A DNA stretch of 64,000 nucleotides from Nitrospirales bacterium (GCA_029261295.1 JAJDBP010000017.1:1-64000); one strand, 5' to 3'; shown: positions 8,913 to 18,909, numbered from the stretch's first letter. Translations and numbers: made by a program. Notes: generated from the sequence alone by a model not told the origin.

Positions 8913-8943
8913 GGGGAATTTCTATAGGCCTTGAAAAATTCCC
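8913..8943 (-). terminator. Hairpin just after ppx
   Basis: GGGGAATTT (8913-8921) and AAATTCCC (8936-8943) give an 8-bp stem with a 14-nt loop, 6 bp beyond the ppx stop. No clear T-run follows on the minus strand, so termination is plausible but not strong. Confidence 0.35.
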
Positions 8944-8948
8944 ATGAG

Positions 8949-10508
8949 TCACGCTGAAGCGCTTTTAGCCAGAACGGGAGCCGGGTGCAATTCTACCGAA
9001 CAATGAAAAATTTTCTCAAAAAGTCTTTTCCGGCGTTCAGTTGTCCACAGCTCTAACTCTGGATCATAGCGACAGGCCACTTTGAGGCGAAGAGATTTCC
9101 CCAAATCCGCACTCACCGCTTTCACGACGGAAAAATGCGTTCGATCTAACCCGTCGGCAATTCGAAGAATGGCACTCAACCCTAACACCGATTTTCGTTG
9201 TTCAGCATTCAATTGTTTAAAGCCTCGGTGCTTCACTTTTGGTAAGCCACGACGATGATAGCGCGCCACATTGGCCACAATAGCAATTTCATCAAAGGAA
9301 AACCCTGGCAAATCGGCATGCCGCATCAAATAATAGGTATGCTTATGATGTTGATTCTCCTGGATATGATGTCCAATATCGTGAAGCAAGGCCGCATACT
9401 CCAACCATTCTCGTTCAACTTCATCCATTCCATGAATCGACTGCGTCTGATCAAACAAACTTAACGCCAGTTTAGCCGTATGGTGAGAATGCACTTTCGG
9501 ATATTGGTAGCGTCGAGCCAGCAACAAGATTTGCCGTCGTCGCACATTGGGAATTTCCTGCTCTGCCACTAAACCTTCGTGATGTTGCTGAATAAAATCA
9601 TAAATCACGCCTTCTCGGACCGCTTTATCGCTAATTCGAACCTTCTTGGCCCCAAGGCATTCCATTAAGACGCGGAGCACAAGAACACCTGGATACAAAG
9701 TATCGACACGTCGAGGATCAAGCCCAGGAATTTTCAATCGGCCTTCGGCATCTTTGGTCCGTAACAATTGTTCGACTTCTTTAATTTCTGGCAGAGCAAT
9801 CTCAGCCATATCAATTTGCGAGAGGGCTCGGCCCGTTCGACTTAAATAAATGATTTCAGCCAAATTACCCGCCATACCGGAAGTAGCAATAAGCGACCCC
9901 AAGGAAAGAGGTTTTTTCTTGGTCAATGATTTTTTCAGGGACTGCGAAACAGCCTGTTCCATCCGTTGAATCATTTTTTTATCGGGCGGGTCGACCTTGA
10001 GATACTGATCCTTCAAACGAATCGCGCCTAACTTGAGCGTTCGGACAAACTTGAGCCTTTTCGGAGTACAGGCCATCAGTTCGACCGACCCCCCACCAAT
10101 ATCCACAATCATGGCAGGGGAATCAGATAAATCCATACTGTGTCGAACGCCTAAGTAAATAAGTCGCGCTTCTTCCTCCCCGGTGATGACCCGAATCTTG
10201 AGGCCCAATTGCTTGCGAACCAGCTTGATAAAATCTCCCCCATTTTTCGATTCTCGGACCGCACTCGTCGCGACAGGAAGAATCGTGTCGAATCCCTTAT
10301 TCTTCGCTAAGAGGGAAAACCGATTCAACACAGCTAGCCCACGATCCATGGCATCTTGGGACAGTCGATGCGACGTAAAAGTTCCATCTCCAAGTCGGGC
10401 CATCTCCTTAATACGATCCACGATTTTATAGGAGAATTTTTTCCCGATTTCCGCCAACACCATATGAATGGAGTTCGTGCCAATATCAATGACCGCCAAA
10501 CGTTGCAT
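8949..10508 (-). CDS. ppx: Exopolyphosphatase / guanosine pentaphosphatase (Ppx/GppA)
   Basis: The 519-residue protein starts with the ASKHA phosphate-1 loop (IDIGTNSIHM) and has the second loop VDIGGGSVELM. Together these form the Ppx/GppA catalytic domain (about 1-300). The C-terminal part is HD-like, with ALLHDIGHHIQENQHHKHTY around residue 390. Ppx hydrolyses long-chain polyphosphate from the ends, releasing phosphate; some members also act on pppGpp. The ppk1 gene is 1.1 kb away on the other strand, so synthesis and breakdown of polyphosphate are encoded together. A GAGGG motif precedes the ATG. Confidence 0.93.
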   Translation of the reverse strand: MQRLAVIDIGTNSIHMVLAEIGKKFSYKIVDRIKEMARLGDGTFTSHRLSQDAMDRGLAVLNRFSLLAKNKGFDTILPVATSAVRESKNGGDFIKLVRKQLGLKIRVITGEEEARLIYLGVRHSMDLSDSPAMIVDIGGGSVELMACTPKRLKFVRTLKLGAIRLKDQYLKVDPPDKKMIQRMEQAVSQSLKKSLTKKKPLSLGSLIATSGMAGNLAEIIYLSRTGRALSQIDMAEIALPEIKEVEQLLRTKDAEGRLKIPGLDPRRVDTLYPGVLVLRVLMECLGAKKVRISDKAVREGVIYDFIQQHHEGLVAEQEIPNVRRRQILLLARRYQYPKVHSHHTAKLALSLFDQTQSIHGMDEVEREWLEYAALLHDIGHHIQENQHHKHTYYLMRHADLPGFSFDEIAIVANVARYHRRGLPKVKHRGFKQLNAEQRKSVLGLSAILRIADGLDRTHFSVVKAVSADLGKSLRLKVACRYDPELELWTTERRKRLFEKIFHCSVELHPAPVLAKSASA

Positions 10509-10606
10509 CGTACAATTACCCTCTCAGCTAGCCACGTAGGTGCTTAGTGAAAAATGTCTTGAGGATTCATGCGGAACATGGTTGGGAGATTTCCTCAAGC
10601 TTTGCC

Positions 10607-11407
10607 TTAAGAAAAAGAGAGCTCTCGAACAAGTTGGTCTACCACAGTCGAATTCCCAAAAAGGGCATCAACTTTATCAGGCACTGACGATGGAAGACAT
10701 ACCATCTTGCCATTGGCCTCTTCAATCAACACTTGCGTGGCCAGAATATCCCATGGATTGAGGGCTGGATCCAGCATGGCTCCGAGAGATCCACTCATGA
10801 CCAAGCTATGTCCAAAGCAATCCGTATATCCACGCACATAACCAGATAGCTGTTGCAAACGGGCATAATCAGACAAACGATTCGCACTAAAAAACTGGGC
10901 AATATCCCCCACACCCAAGATGACCTCATCCAAAGAACGAGCCCCGGAGACATCCATCCGGGCTCCCTGAAAGGTGGCTCCCAATCCTTGGGCAGCCGCA
11001 TAGGTCTGGCCCAACATGGGAAGATGAATCACCCCCACCACAGGCCGGTTTTCTTGAGTATCTAACAACGCAATGATGGTCCCAAACAAAGGAATTCCAT
11101 GAATAAAAGACCGAGTGCCATCAATAGGATCAACAATCCAGCGCCATCGGGTACCAGCCCCTTGCAAGCCATCTTCTTCGCCTAAAATATCCAAGGGGCC
11201 AAGCACGGATTCCGAAAGAAGGTGCGTTCGAATCAACGCTTCGGCTTCCTGGTCGGCCAAGGTCACTGGAGACCCATCGCCCTTCTGCTTCACCTCAAGT
11301 TGCGACCCACCAAAATAGGCTTGAATCGGTACAGCCGCAGCTTGAGCTGCGTTGATCGCTGTGGTCCGTAATTGATCGAACTGTTCCGTGGTCAATCCAT
11401 TATTCAC
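10607..11407 (-). CDS. Inositol-monophosphatase-family phosphatase (HisN/CysQ-like)
   Basis: The 266-residue protein shows the family motifs in order: LGEEDG (metal-binding Glu), WIVDPIDGTRSFIHG (catalytic DPIDGT) and the C-terminal WDILATQVLIEEANG. These enzymes remove phosphate from inositol phosphate, histidinol phosphate or 3'-phosphoadenosine phosphate with magnesium. The WRWIVDPIDGTRSF form is common in HisN-type histidinol phosphatases, but the substrate cannot be decided here. The start is GTG at 11407, with GGAGGAACG about 7 nt upstream. It is divergent from ppk1. Confidence 0.85.
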   Translation of the reverse strand: MNNGLTTEQFDQLRTTAINAAQAAAVPIQAYFGGSQLEVKQKGDGSPVTLADQEAEALIRTHLLSESVLGPLDILGEEDGLQGAGTRWRWIVDPIDGTRSFIHGIPLFGTIIALLDTQENRPVVGVIHLPMLGQTYAAAQGLGATFQGARMDVSGARSLDEVILGVGDIAQFFSANRLSDYARLQQLSGYVRGYTDCFGHSLVMSGSLGAMLDPALNPWDILATQVLIEEANGKMVCLPSSVPDKVDALFGNSTVVDQLVRELSFS

Positions 11408-11625
11408 AGGCTCGTTCCTCCAATATTTCTATCAGGACACAATATAAACAACACCACTTCTCGGCCGTTATCCCTACCGAACATTGATTCTGCTAACAAT
11501 TGTATAAGAAGCCTCATCCTCTGACCATAGATAAAGTCCATCCCCTTCTCTCGGCAAAATAAGAACCGTCTGGTAATATAAGAACACAGAGATCCTCTGG
11601 CTGAAGATAGGAAACGCCCGCTCGC

Positions 11626-13785
11626 ATGAAACAAGACATACGCATTCCGCATAATGGGTCCCTTAACACTATCACGAACTTAGAGGATCCCAAGCTTTAT
11701 CTGAATCGGGAACTGAGTTGGCTGGAGTTCAATACGCGTGTACTGGAAGAGGCCGAAGACCACAGTAATCCCTTATTAGAACGCATCAAATTTCTCGCCA
11801 TTTTTTTCAACAATCTCGACGAATTTTTCATGATTCGTATTTCCGGCCTTCGGGAACAATTGTCCAGTGGAGTCCAAGAAGCCTCCCTCGATGGTACCAG
11901 CCCGTCTGAACAATTGGGAAAAATTCGAGAAGTGTTGCTGAACAGCTTTAGACGAATCTCCCAATGCTTACAACAAGAATTACTCCCGAACCTTGAAGAA
12001 ACGGGCATCCACATTCTTTCCTATGAAGACATCAAGCCCAAACAACGAGGCTTACTGCGTCGATATTTTCGAAAAGAAATTTTCCCGGCACTCACACCCC
12101 TAGCGTTTGATCCCAGCCACCCCTTTCCACACATCTCTAATTTAACCCTTAATCTCGCGGTCGTCGCGAACGACCCGGATCGGGGAGAATGTTTTGCGCG
12201 CATTAAAGTGCCGTCAAATTTTTCTCGCCTGATCCCAATTCCTCATGAACATCAAGTGGAAGAAGATCAGGTATTGGGACGAGAGAATGAACAAGAGGCC
12301 ACAAATTTCGTCTGGCTCGAAGACATTATTGCAGCCAATCTTGATCTGCTCTTTCCAGGCGTGGCGGTTCAAGCCGCCTACTTTTTTAGAATTACCCGCG
12401 ACGCCGACTTTGAAATCGAAGAAGACGAAGCCGGAGACCTGCTAGCAGCTATTGAAGAACAAATTGATCTGCGGCAATACGGGTCGGTCGTCCGGCTTGA
12501 GCTAGCGCAAGATACCCCGGACTTCATCAAAGATATTCTCGTCCGCAATCTTACCCTCGCTCCGTATCAAGTCTATACCTATGACTTTCGTCTGGGCCTC
12601 TCCAATCTTATGGAATTAGCCAGCATTGAACGGAGCGACTTGAAATACCCGCCCCTCTATCCGTCAGGTCTAGGAGAACCCGGGTCCAAGGAATCATTAT
12701 TTTCGCTCATCAAAAAAGAAGACATTCTCCTTCATCACCCCTATGACAGCTTTACACCAGTGGTGGACTTCATCCGGCAAGCCGCGCTAGACCCAAAAGT
12801 CTTAGCCATCAAACAAACGTTATATCGTGTCGGCTCGAATTCGCCCGTCGTCTCGGCCTTAATGGAAGCGCGGCAGAACGGCAAACAAGTCGCCGTCCTC
12901 CTTGAACTCAAAGCACGCTTCGATGAAGAAAACAATATTGAATGGGCAAGAAAATTAGAGGATGAAGGTGTCCACGTGGTCTACGGCGTTCTTGGCCTGA
13001 AAACCCATGCGAAAGTCTGCATGGTCGTCCGAAGGGAAACAGAGGGCATCTATCGATATCTGCATCTCGGCACCGGAAATTATAATCCTACCACCAGCCG
13101 AATCTATACGGATTTCAGTTTTTTTACTTGCGATAAAGTCATGGGAGAGGATGTCACTGATCTCTTTAACGCCCTAACTGGATATTCCAAAAAAGACACC
13201 TACGCCAAATTACTCGTGGCACCAGGAGGTATTCGCGAGCAACTACTCGCACGAATCGACCGCGAAATGGCCAGGCAGCAAGAGCACCACGACGGATATC
13301 TGGTTTTTAAAATGAATTCCATGGTAGACAAGGCCTGCATTCAAGCCCTCTATCGAGCCTCCCAAGCAGGCGTGAAAATTGATTTATTCATAAGAGGCAT
13401 GTGCGGACTCCGCCCTGGAATTCCCGGCTTGAGCGAGACAATTTCTGTCACCTCACATGTTGGACGTTTTCTTGAACATTCCCGCTGTTTCTATTTCAGG
13501 AATGGGGGCAATGATGAACTGTTCATCGGGAGCGCCGACCTCATGACAAGAAACTTAGACCGCCGCGTAGAACTCTTATTCCCCATCGAGAACCCAGAGC
13601 TCCGAAGACATATTGTGGACAATATCTTAATGCCCTATCTCAAAGACAACACTCAAGGACGACGGTTGGAATCAGATGGCTCCTACACACGAATCACCCC
13701 CAAGAATGGAGACCACCCCTTCCATATCCAAGATTGGTTTACCTCCCAACCAAAACACAAACCGATAAAACTCCCATCAGCCTAA
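11626..13785 (+). CDS. ppk1: Polyphosphate kinase 1
   Basis: The 719-residue protein has the usual PPK1 length and architecture. It has an N-terminal helical domain (LYLNRELSWLEFNTRVLEEA), a head domain, and two phospholipase-D-like C-terminal domains. The autophosphorylated histidine is in LKTHAKVCMVVR (His461). The second conserved block is HLGTGNYN, and FIGSADLMTRNLDRRVEL lies in the C-terminal domain. The enzyme reversibly moves the ATP gamma-phosphate onto polyphosphate. It is monocistronic and divergent from the phosphatase gene; no convincing Pho box was found in the 218-bp spacer. Confidence 0.97.
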   Translation: MKQDIRIPHNGSLNTITNLEDPKLYLNRELSWLEFNTRVLEEAEDHSNPLLERIKFLAIFFNNLDEFFMIRISGLREQLSSGVQEASLDGTSPSEQLGKIREVLLNSFRRISQCLQQELLPNLEETGIHILSYEDIKPKQRGLLRRYFRKEIFPALTPLAFDPSHPFPHISNLTLNLAVVANDPDRGECFARIKVPSNFSRLIPIPHEHQVEEDQVLGRENEQEATNFVWLEDIIAANLDLLFPGVAVQAAYFFRITRDADFEIEEDEAGDLLAAIEEQIDLRQYGSVVRLELAQDTPDFIKDILVRNLTLAPYQVYTYDFRLGLSNLMELASIERSDLKYPPLYPSGLGEPGSKESLFSLIKKEDILLHHPYDSFTPVVDFIRQAALDPKVLAIKQTLYRVGSNSPVVSALMEARQNGKQVAVLLELKARFDEENNIEWARKLEDEGVHVVYGVLGLKTHAKVCMVVRRETEGIYRYLHLGTGNYNPTTSRIYTDFSFFTCDKVMGEDVTDLFNALTGYSKKDTYAKLLVAPGGIREQLLARIDREMARQQEHHDGYLVFKMNSMVDKACIQALYRASQAGVKIDLFIRGMCGLRPGIPGLSETISVTSHVGRFLEHSRCFYFRNGGNDELFIGSADLMTRNLDRRVELLFPIENPELRRHIVDNILMPYLKDNTQGRRLESDGSYTRITPKNGDHPFHIQDWFTSQPKHKPIKLPSA

Positions 13786-13788
13786 GGA

Positions 13789-13857
13789 AAGGATGTTCTC
13801 AATCGAACAGAAAATTGCTTTGTACCTGTTCCATGCGAATTCGATTTGAGCATCCTT
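13789..13857 (+). terminator. Long imperfect inverted repeat after ppk1
   Basis: The arms AAGGATGTTCTCAATCGA (13789-13806) and TCGATTTGAGCATCCTT (13841-13857) pair over most of 17-18 positions with a loop of about 34 nt, starting 3 bp after the ppk1 stop. There is no immediate T-run. It may be a terminator or an RNA-stabilising 3' structure. Confidence 0.4.
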
Positions 13858-14016
13858 ACCAAACTATGCCTGTGGGCCAGCCTTTCTTAAAATCAAAATA
13901 AAACAATCGACTCCCTATTTTTTCAAGTTTGATGAAATCTCTTTCAGTATGGAACGCTCAGACCTGATTGTAGCCATTAACGACCTTCCTCACCTCATTA
14001 CAGGTAGACTGATAGA

Positions 14017-14463
14017 CTAATTAAATATCCGTGTCACTCTGATGGCGTTGAGATAGCCTTGGAGTACATCCCGCCTAGCCACGACCCCAATCAGCTTCCC
14101 CTCTTCATTGACCACAGGCATCCGAATCAAATGCTTTGATTCCAACGATTGCAAGATGTCCATCGTTGGAGTCTCTGGCGACACAGTGATTGGATTCGGT
14201 GTCATGAGGTCACCGGCCTTGACGGAGGCAAGAGGCTTTTCCTCATTTAACGCTTTGAGTAAATCAAACTCACTGACAATTCCAAGGAGATGGCGGTTGT
14301 GGTCAACAATCGGCACACTACCAAATCCCCCTTCAGTCATCGCTTGAGCCAACCTTTCTCCATCATCCTCTGGTCGATAGGCAAACACATTATCTTCCAT
14401 GAATTGTTCAGCTATTAGAGTTTTAAAATCCCTCGCCCCAACAATATAATCTACACGTCGCAT
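14017..14463 (-). CDS. CBS-domain pair protein
   Basis: The 148-residue protein has two CBS repeats (about 15-75 and 85-145), with the characteristic ends LLGIVSEFDLLKALN and LIGVVARRDVLQGYL. It is presumably a nucleotide-sensing regulatory protein; the target is unknown. It differs from the CBS protein at 4.86 kb in length and in a 20-residue N-terminal extension. AAGGAG precedes the ATG. A 46-residue membrane-peptide gene lies 81 bp upstream on the same strand and may be co-transcribed. Confidence 0.88.
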   Translation of the reverse strand: MRRVDYIVGARDFKTLIAEQFMEDNVFAYRPEDDGERLAQAMTEGGFGSVPIVDHNRHLLGIVSEFDLLKALNEEKPLASVKAGDLMTPNPITVSPETPTMDILQSLESKHLIRMPVVNEEGKLIGVVARRDVLQGYLNAIRVTRIFN

Positions 14464-14544
14464 GGCTTGAATCTCCTTCTGCTAGAAGGTTCTCTGATGG
14501 ATTATTTCCTCTTTCAAAGAATAATCGATTCCTCCTTCTGGCCT

Positions 14545-14685
14545 TTATCCCCAAGAACCTCTCCACGCAACCCAGGCCATAAGGCTGAAAAATACACACT
14601 CGGCCACTCCCTCTTCCCAAATTGGCGCCTGGTGTCTGACTAGCCAGGCTTTTAATCGCATAAATTCATTGTGCTCTTTTTGCAT
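14545..14685 (-). CDS. Small (46-residue) membrane-type protein
   Basis: From the ATG at 14685, preceded by GGAGGGAAAGCC, the minus strand reads 46 codons starting MQKEHNEFMRLKAWLVRHQA and ending AWVAWRGSWG, then TAA. The first half is charged. The second half has one Trp-rich hydrophobic segment (about 29-41: CVFFSLMAWVAW), consistent with a single-pass inner-membrane peptide. The strong ribosome-binding site and amino-acid composition argue that it is real despite its size. It precedes the CBS gene on the same strand. Function unknown. Confidence 0.6.
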   Translation of the reverse strand: MQKEHNEFMRLKAWLVRHQAPIWEEGVAECVFFSLMAWVAWRGSWG

Positions 14686-15150
14686 GGCTTTCCCTCCTTC
14701 CGTTTGGTCATTACGGCTCTTTCTCTTAGTTCAGAGCGACTTCTTTAATGTACCTACATTTCAAATCCCTGATCTTCCTTTTAAAAGCAGAGGGGAACTT
14801 CAATTGGATACTCGGCAACAAATTTTCGGAATTGTTCCCCTTTGTTTGCCCCAAAAACACAAAAGCCTCTCAGGCAAATAATTGCCCGAAAGGCCTTCCC
14901 CATCGATATGTCCATGTGGCTCTACAAACCAGCGTCCTACCCCATGGCTACCTCAGTATGTTTGATCTAAAAACATACTGTGCTCCTTTCTGAATAAAAA
15001 GTAAAGGGCCTGCTTTTTTACGTTCGACGCGTGACGGACAGTATTTTCCACAATTGGGTTCCACTACCCATCTCCAATGGTTTTTAAGCTTGATCCATCT
15101 TCCTGATTAGCCGAAAAGGTGTAGAATAGAGATGAAAGGGAAGGTGGCTT
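14686..15150 (+). other. Gap upstream of putA
   Basis: This 465-bp spacer between divergent units holds no convincing gene. It contains an imperfect hairpin around 14863-14897 (GGCAA/TTGCC core) and a perfect inverted repeat at 14954-14980 (listed separately). The putA translation start is preceded by GAAAGGGAAGG. Confidence 0.6.
14954..14980. promoter_or_regulatory. Perfect 10-bp inverted repeat upstream of putA
   Basis: CAGTATGTTT (14954-14963) and AAACATACTG (14971-14980) are exact reverse complements separated by 7 bp, 171 bp before the putA start. No T-run follows on either strand, so an operator for a dimeric regulator is more likely than a terminator. The regulator is unknown. Confidence 0.45.
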
Positions 15151-18135
15151 ATGGCCTCTCATGACCTTTTAGATCCATCAATTCGACTGGTAGAACACGC
15201 ACTTGCGAAACAAGCGCAAGACCATGCCCCGCGCATGTGGGGCCATCGCTGGTGGACGCGGCTTCTGTTGGATTGGGGCACTCGCGATGAACAGTTCAAA
15301 ATTCAATTATTTCGCTTTATTGATGTTCTCCCCGCACTACAGACTGATGAACAATTTATCCGTCTCCTGCATGAGTATTTTCACGATGTGCGCTCACTCC
15401 CGACAACTCTACGCTGGCTCCTCACTCGCGGGCTAAAGAACCCCATCATGGCTCGAGTCGGCACTCGGGTGTTGCGATACCAATTTCTAAAAATGGCCTA
15501 TACCTTTATGGCCGGGACATCCGTTGAACATGCCCTCCCCACCCTCACGCATTTGTGGGACCATCGCTGTGCCTGTTCCATCGATTTGTTGGGAGAAGCC
15601 ACGGTGAGCGAAACCGAAGCCGATCATTATCATCAACGCTGCCTTCAAACCCTCACCTATCTGAAGCAAGCCACAGTGCCATGGACGCCTCAACCCATTT
15701 TAGAAAAAGACCACCTGGGTACTCTCCCTCGCATCCAACTCTCCATCAAACTCACAGCCCTCTACTCTCAACTGGATCCCATTGACTTCCCAGCCAGCTA
15801 CGAAGGCATCGCCTCTCGGGTACGATCAATTGTGAAGAAAGCCCAATCCATCCCTGCGGCCATTACCTTTGATATGGAACAGGCCGAAGTAGGACCACTT
15901 ATTCTCTACGTGTTCACACGCCTGTTTTCAGAACCATCGTTCCGAAACTACCCTCATGCCAGCATTGCGCTCCAAGCCTATCTCACACAATCCACGCATA
16001 TGCTCGACACATTGGTGGATTGGGGCAAAACACGAGAAGTCCCTTTTGGTATTCGATTGGTAAAAGGCGCGTATTGGGATTCCGAAGTCATTCGCTATCG
16101 ACAACGAGGGTGGCCTGTTCCCGTTTATCTCAACAAACATGAGACCGATGCGAACTATGAAGCCCTCGCGAAGACTATCTTGGAGCATCATTCTTTCATT
16201 CGACCAGCATTTGGTTCCCACCATATTCCGACCCTTGCGTATGTCCAAGCATTGAGCACCCAGCTCCAGTTGCCGCACGAGACCTGTGAATATCAAATGC
16301 TCTATGGGATGGCTGAACCAATACGAGATTCGGTCGTCGAGCAAGGGTTCCGCTTCAGAGTCTACACCCCAATTGGAGAACTCATTCCCGGCATGTCCTA
16401 TTTGGTACGCCGCTTATTGGAAAACACGGCGAATGAAAGTGTCATCCACGGTCAATACGAAACATCCGATTCTCAATCTGACGCCCTGGTGTTCCCGACT
16501 CCCACCGAACAAGAGAAACCCGACGACTCCTTAGCTACAACTGTTGTGTCCACAACCATACCAGCGACCAAAGAGCGTTTTTCTAATGAGCCGCATACCG
16601 ATTTTTCATCTGAGGCCACTCACCTCCCCATTACCCAAGCACTCGCTCAAATTATGCCACTTCTGGGACAAACTAAAACCTTTCCCGTTGCTGGAAGCGT
16701 CCCCTGTCATGGCCCCGAATTGGTGTCTAAGAATCCCAGCCAACCGGAACAAGTTATCGCCACCTTTCCAACAGTACTCCCAGACGATATCGATCCTCTT
16801 GTTCAAGAGGCCCAAGCACACATGGCATCTTGGCGTCGTGTTCAGGCACAAACTCGTGCAAGCTTTTTATTTCGCACAGCCACACTCATGCGAAACCAAC
16901 GCGCTGAGTTGACCGCATGGGAAATTCTGGAGACCGGCAAACCCCGGCGTGAGGCCGATGTAGATGTCGCAGAAGCCATCGACTTTCTCGAGTTTTATGG
17001 TCGGGACATGTGCCGCCTGGGCCAACCCCTACGCCTTGGGACCGAACCTGGGGAACTCAATCACCGGGTCTTTCTTCCCCGAGGACTGGCACTTGTACTT
17101 CCACCCTGGAATTTTTCCTTAGCCATCCCGACTGGACTCGTGTCTGCCGCCTTAGTCAGTGGCAACATCGTGCTGTTTAAACCCTCGGAACGTGCGACGA
17201 TGATGGGATATCAGCTGTACCGGCTGTTTGTAGAAGCTGGTCTTCCTGAAGGGGTGTTACATTTTCTTCCTGGTGGGCCTGAACTCGGCAAAAGATTAGT
17301 TCAACATCCCGCCATCCAGGTCATCGCCTTTACCGGCTCGCAAGCGGTGGGAGTGAACATCCTGCAAGAAGCCACGCAGATTGCTCCAGAACAGCGGCAT
17401 ATCAAACATGTCATTGCTGAAATGGGCGGAAAGAATGCCATCATCGTGGATGAGACGGCCGATTTGGATGAGGCCATCACAGGAGTCTTAGACAGTGCCA
17501 CCGGCTATCAAGGCCAAAAATGTTCGGCGTGCTCTCGGGTGATTGTGCTGGAAAGTGTCTATCCACTATTTCTTGAACGCTTGAGACAAGCGGCTTCTAG
17601 TATTCCTATCGGTCCCCCGATCCAGGCCAAGAACCGCATGGGACCACTCATCGATGCTCGTGCGCTCGAGAGAGTACGCCAGTATGTGGAACTCGGGAAA
17701 AAAGATGGGACCTGTCTCTTGGATAGACAAATCATGGGACCCGGCTATTTCCAGGGACCGGTCATCCTGACAGATCTGCCACCTTCCCACCCAGTGGTTC
17801 AAGAAGAAATTTTTGGCCCAGTCATGGTGGTCTTCCAAGTCCCAACGATCCATGAAGCTTTAAGGCTCGCGAATGATTCGCCGTTTGCCCTCACGGGAGG
17901 AATCTATTCCCGCAGCCCAACCAATATTCAATTGGCTCGCGAAGAATTTGAGGTCGGCAATCTCTACATCAACCGACCCATTTCAGGGTCATTGGTGGGG
18001 CGACAGCCGTTTGGAGGGCATCGGCTGTCTGGAATCGGCAAGAAAGCTGGCGGGCATGGGTACCTTGAACAATTCATGGTGGAAAAGATCATGACGGAAA
18101 ACACCCTCCGTCGAGGATTTGCTCCTACTTCATAA
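15151..18135 (+). CDS. putA: Bifunctional proline dehydrogenase / P5C dehydrogenase
   Basis: The 994-residue PutA carries an FAD-dependent proline dehydrogenase barrel (about 60-450; RLVKGAYWDSEV and YQMLYGM are typical). An aldehyde dehydrogenase domain follows (about 520-980), with PWNFSLAIPTGL, AEMGGKNAIIVDE and GYQGQKCSACSRV (catalytic Cys791). It oxidises proline to glutamate, feeding electrons to quinone and NAD. There is no N-terminal ribbon-helix-helix domain, so this is a non-DNA-binding, short PutA. The residues between the two domains (about 450-500) are low-complexity. It is monocistronic. Confidence 0.96.
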   Translation: MASHDLLDPSIRLVEHALAKQAQDHAPRMWGHRWWTRLLLDWGTRDEQFKIQLFRFIDVLPALQTDEQFIRLLHEYFHDVRSLPTTLRWLLTRGLKNPIMARVGTRVLRYQFLKMAYTFMAGTSVEHALPTLTHLWDHRCACSIDLLGEATVSETEADHYHQRCLQTLTYLKQATVPWTPQPILEKDHLGTLPRIQLSIKLTALYSQLDPIDFPASYEGIASRVRSIVKKAQSIPAAITFDMEQAEVGPLILYVFTRLFSEPSFRNYPHASIALQAYLTQSTHMLDTLVDWGKTREVPFGIRLVKGAYWDSEVIRYRQRGWPVPVYLNKHETDANYEALAKTILEHHSFIRPAFGSHHIPTLAYVQALSTQLQLPHETCEYQMLYGMAEPIRDSVVEQGFRFRVYTPIGELIPGMSYLVRRLLENTANESVIHGQYETSDSQSDALVFPTPTEQEKPDDSLATTVVSTTIPATKERFSNEPHTDFSSEATHLPITQALAQIMPLLGQTKTFPVAGSVPCHGPELVSKNPSQPEQVIATFPTVLPDDIDPLVQEAQAHMASWRRVQAQTRASFLFRTATLMRNQRAELTAWEILETGKPRREADVDVAEAIDFLEFYGRDMCRLGQPLRLGTEPGELNHRVFLPRGLALVLPPWNFSLAIPTGLVSAALVSGNIVLFKPSERATMMGYQLYRLFVEAGLPEGVLHFLPGGPELGKRLVQHPAIQVIAFTGSQAVGVNILQEATQIAPEQRHIKHVIAEMGGKNAIIVDETADLDEAITGVLDSATGYQGQKCSACSRVIVLESVYPLFLERLRQAASSIPIGPPIQAKNRMGPLIDARALERVRQYVELGKKDGTCLLDRQIMGPGYFQGPVILTDLPPSHPVVQEEIFGPVMVVFQVPTIHEALRLANDSPFALTGGIYSRSPTNIQLAREEFEVGNLYINRPISGSLVGRQPFGGHRLSGIGKKAGGHGYLEQFMVEKIMTENTLRRGFAPTS

Positions 18136-18537
18136 GGCTCACTAGTGAGCAAGAACACCATTTCGGGTGACCTCTTTCGATCCTCCAACTCCTGCTCCCT
18201 TTTGAAATGAGTCATGGGGCCTGAGAGTGGTGATGCAGGATTTTGAAAACACCAAGGAAACTCGCTACTTAGATGGGATATGCCGCTGACATAAATTACA
18301 GAACACATTTTTTGGAGGGGATAGGTACGACAATAGCGATGGCATAAATCGCACCAGAGGCTAATTTCAAAGAGTAGAACGCAACCAATGACCCCCGCTT
18401 ATTTGCCACAAGAGACAAATCAATTGACATCTTCAAAGTAGAGGCATACCATTTCACGTGAGGCAAATGTACTGTCCTGGGACTTCCGAAATACGTCAGT
18501 ATCCGCAGTCCCAGATTCAAACAAGAGGAGGTTACGT

Positions 18538-18643
18538 ATGAACGACCTCAGTCCACCAAAAAAGTAAGGCCCGTGGCGAGCGCCGGCATGAACTTCTCGT
18601 CCAGGCGGGTGAAGAACAATTGCTGGAACGGATGTCTCCCTGA
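18538..18643 (+). pseudogene. Possible frameshifted small gene
   Basis: AAGAGGAGG stands 6-7 nt before the ATG at 18538, but the frame closes after 9 codons (MNDLSPPKK, TAA). Removing one A from the A6 run at 18558-18563 opens a frame continuing KARGERRHELLVQAGEEQLL and ending RMSP at 18643. This has a natural-looking composition. It could be a decayed gene, a sequencing error in the homopolymer, or a leader peptide. The -1 frame from the A AAA AAG heptamer also stays open, but its product looks less protein-like. Confidence 0.3.
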
Positions 18644-18909
18644 AACACCGTCCATGCCCTAGGCATGCAAAAGGTCACAGAGACCTCCTCACGTTCCAAA
18701 GACATCCAGTAAGAGCAAGAAACGGGTGGATCACACAGTCCATCAGAAGATAACGTAAAAAAAAGGAAACACGATCAGATAGGAAACCACCCACAAGAAT
18801 CTACTCTACGGCAACTGATTCTTCAAAGAACTTTTCGAAGAGGAAGTTCCGCAGCCAGCGGGTTAACAGAACAATGAGAATTTTCGGCGCATGATGTGCC
18901 GGGTCGAGT

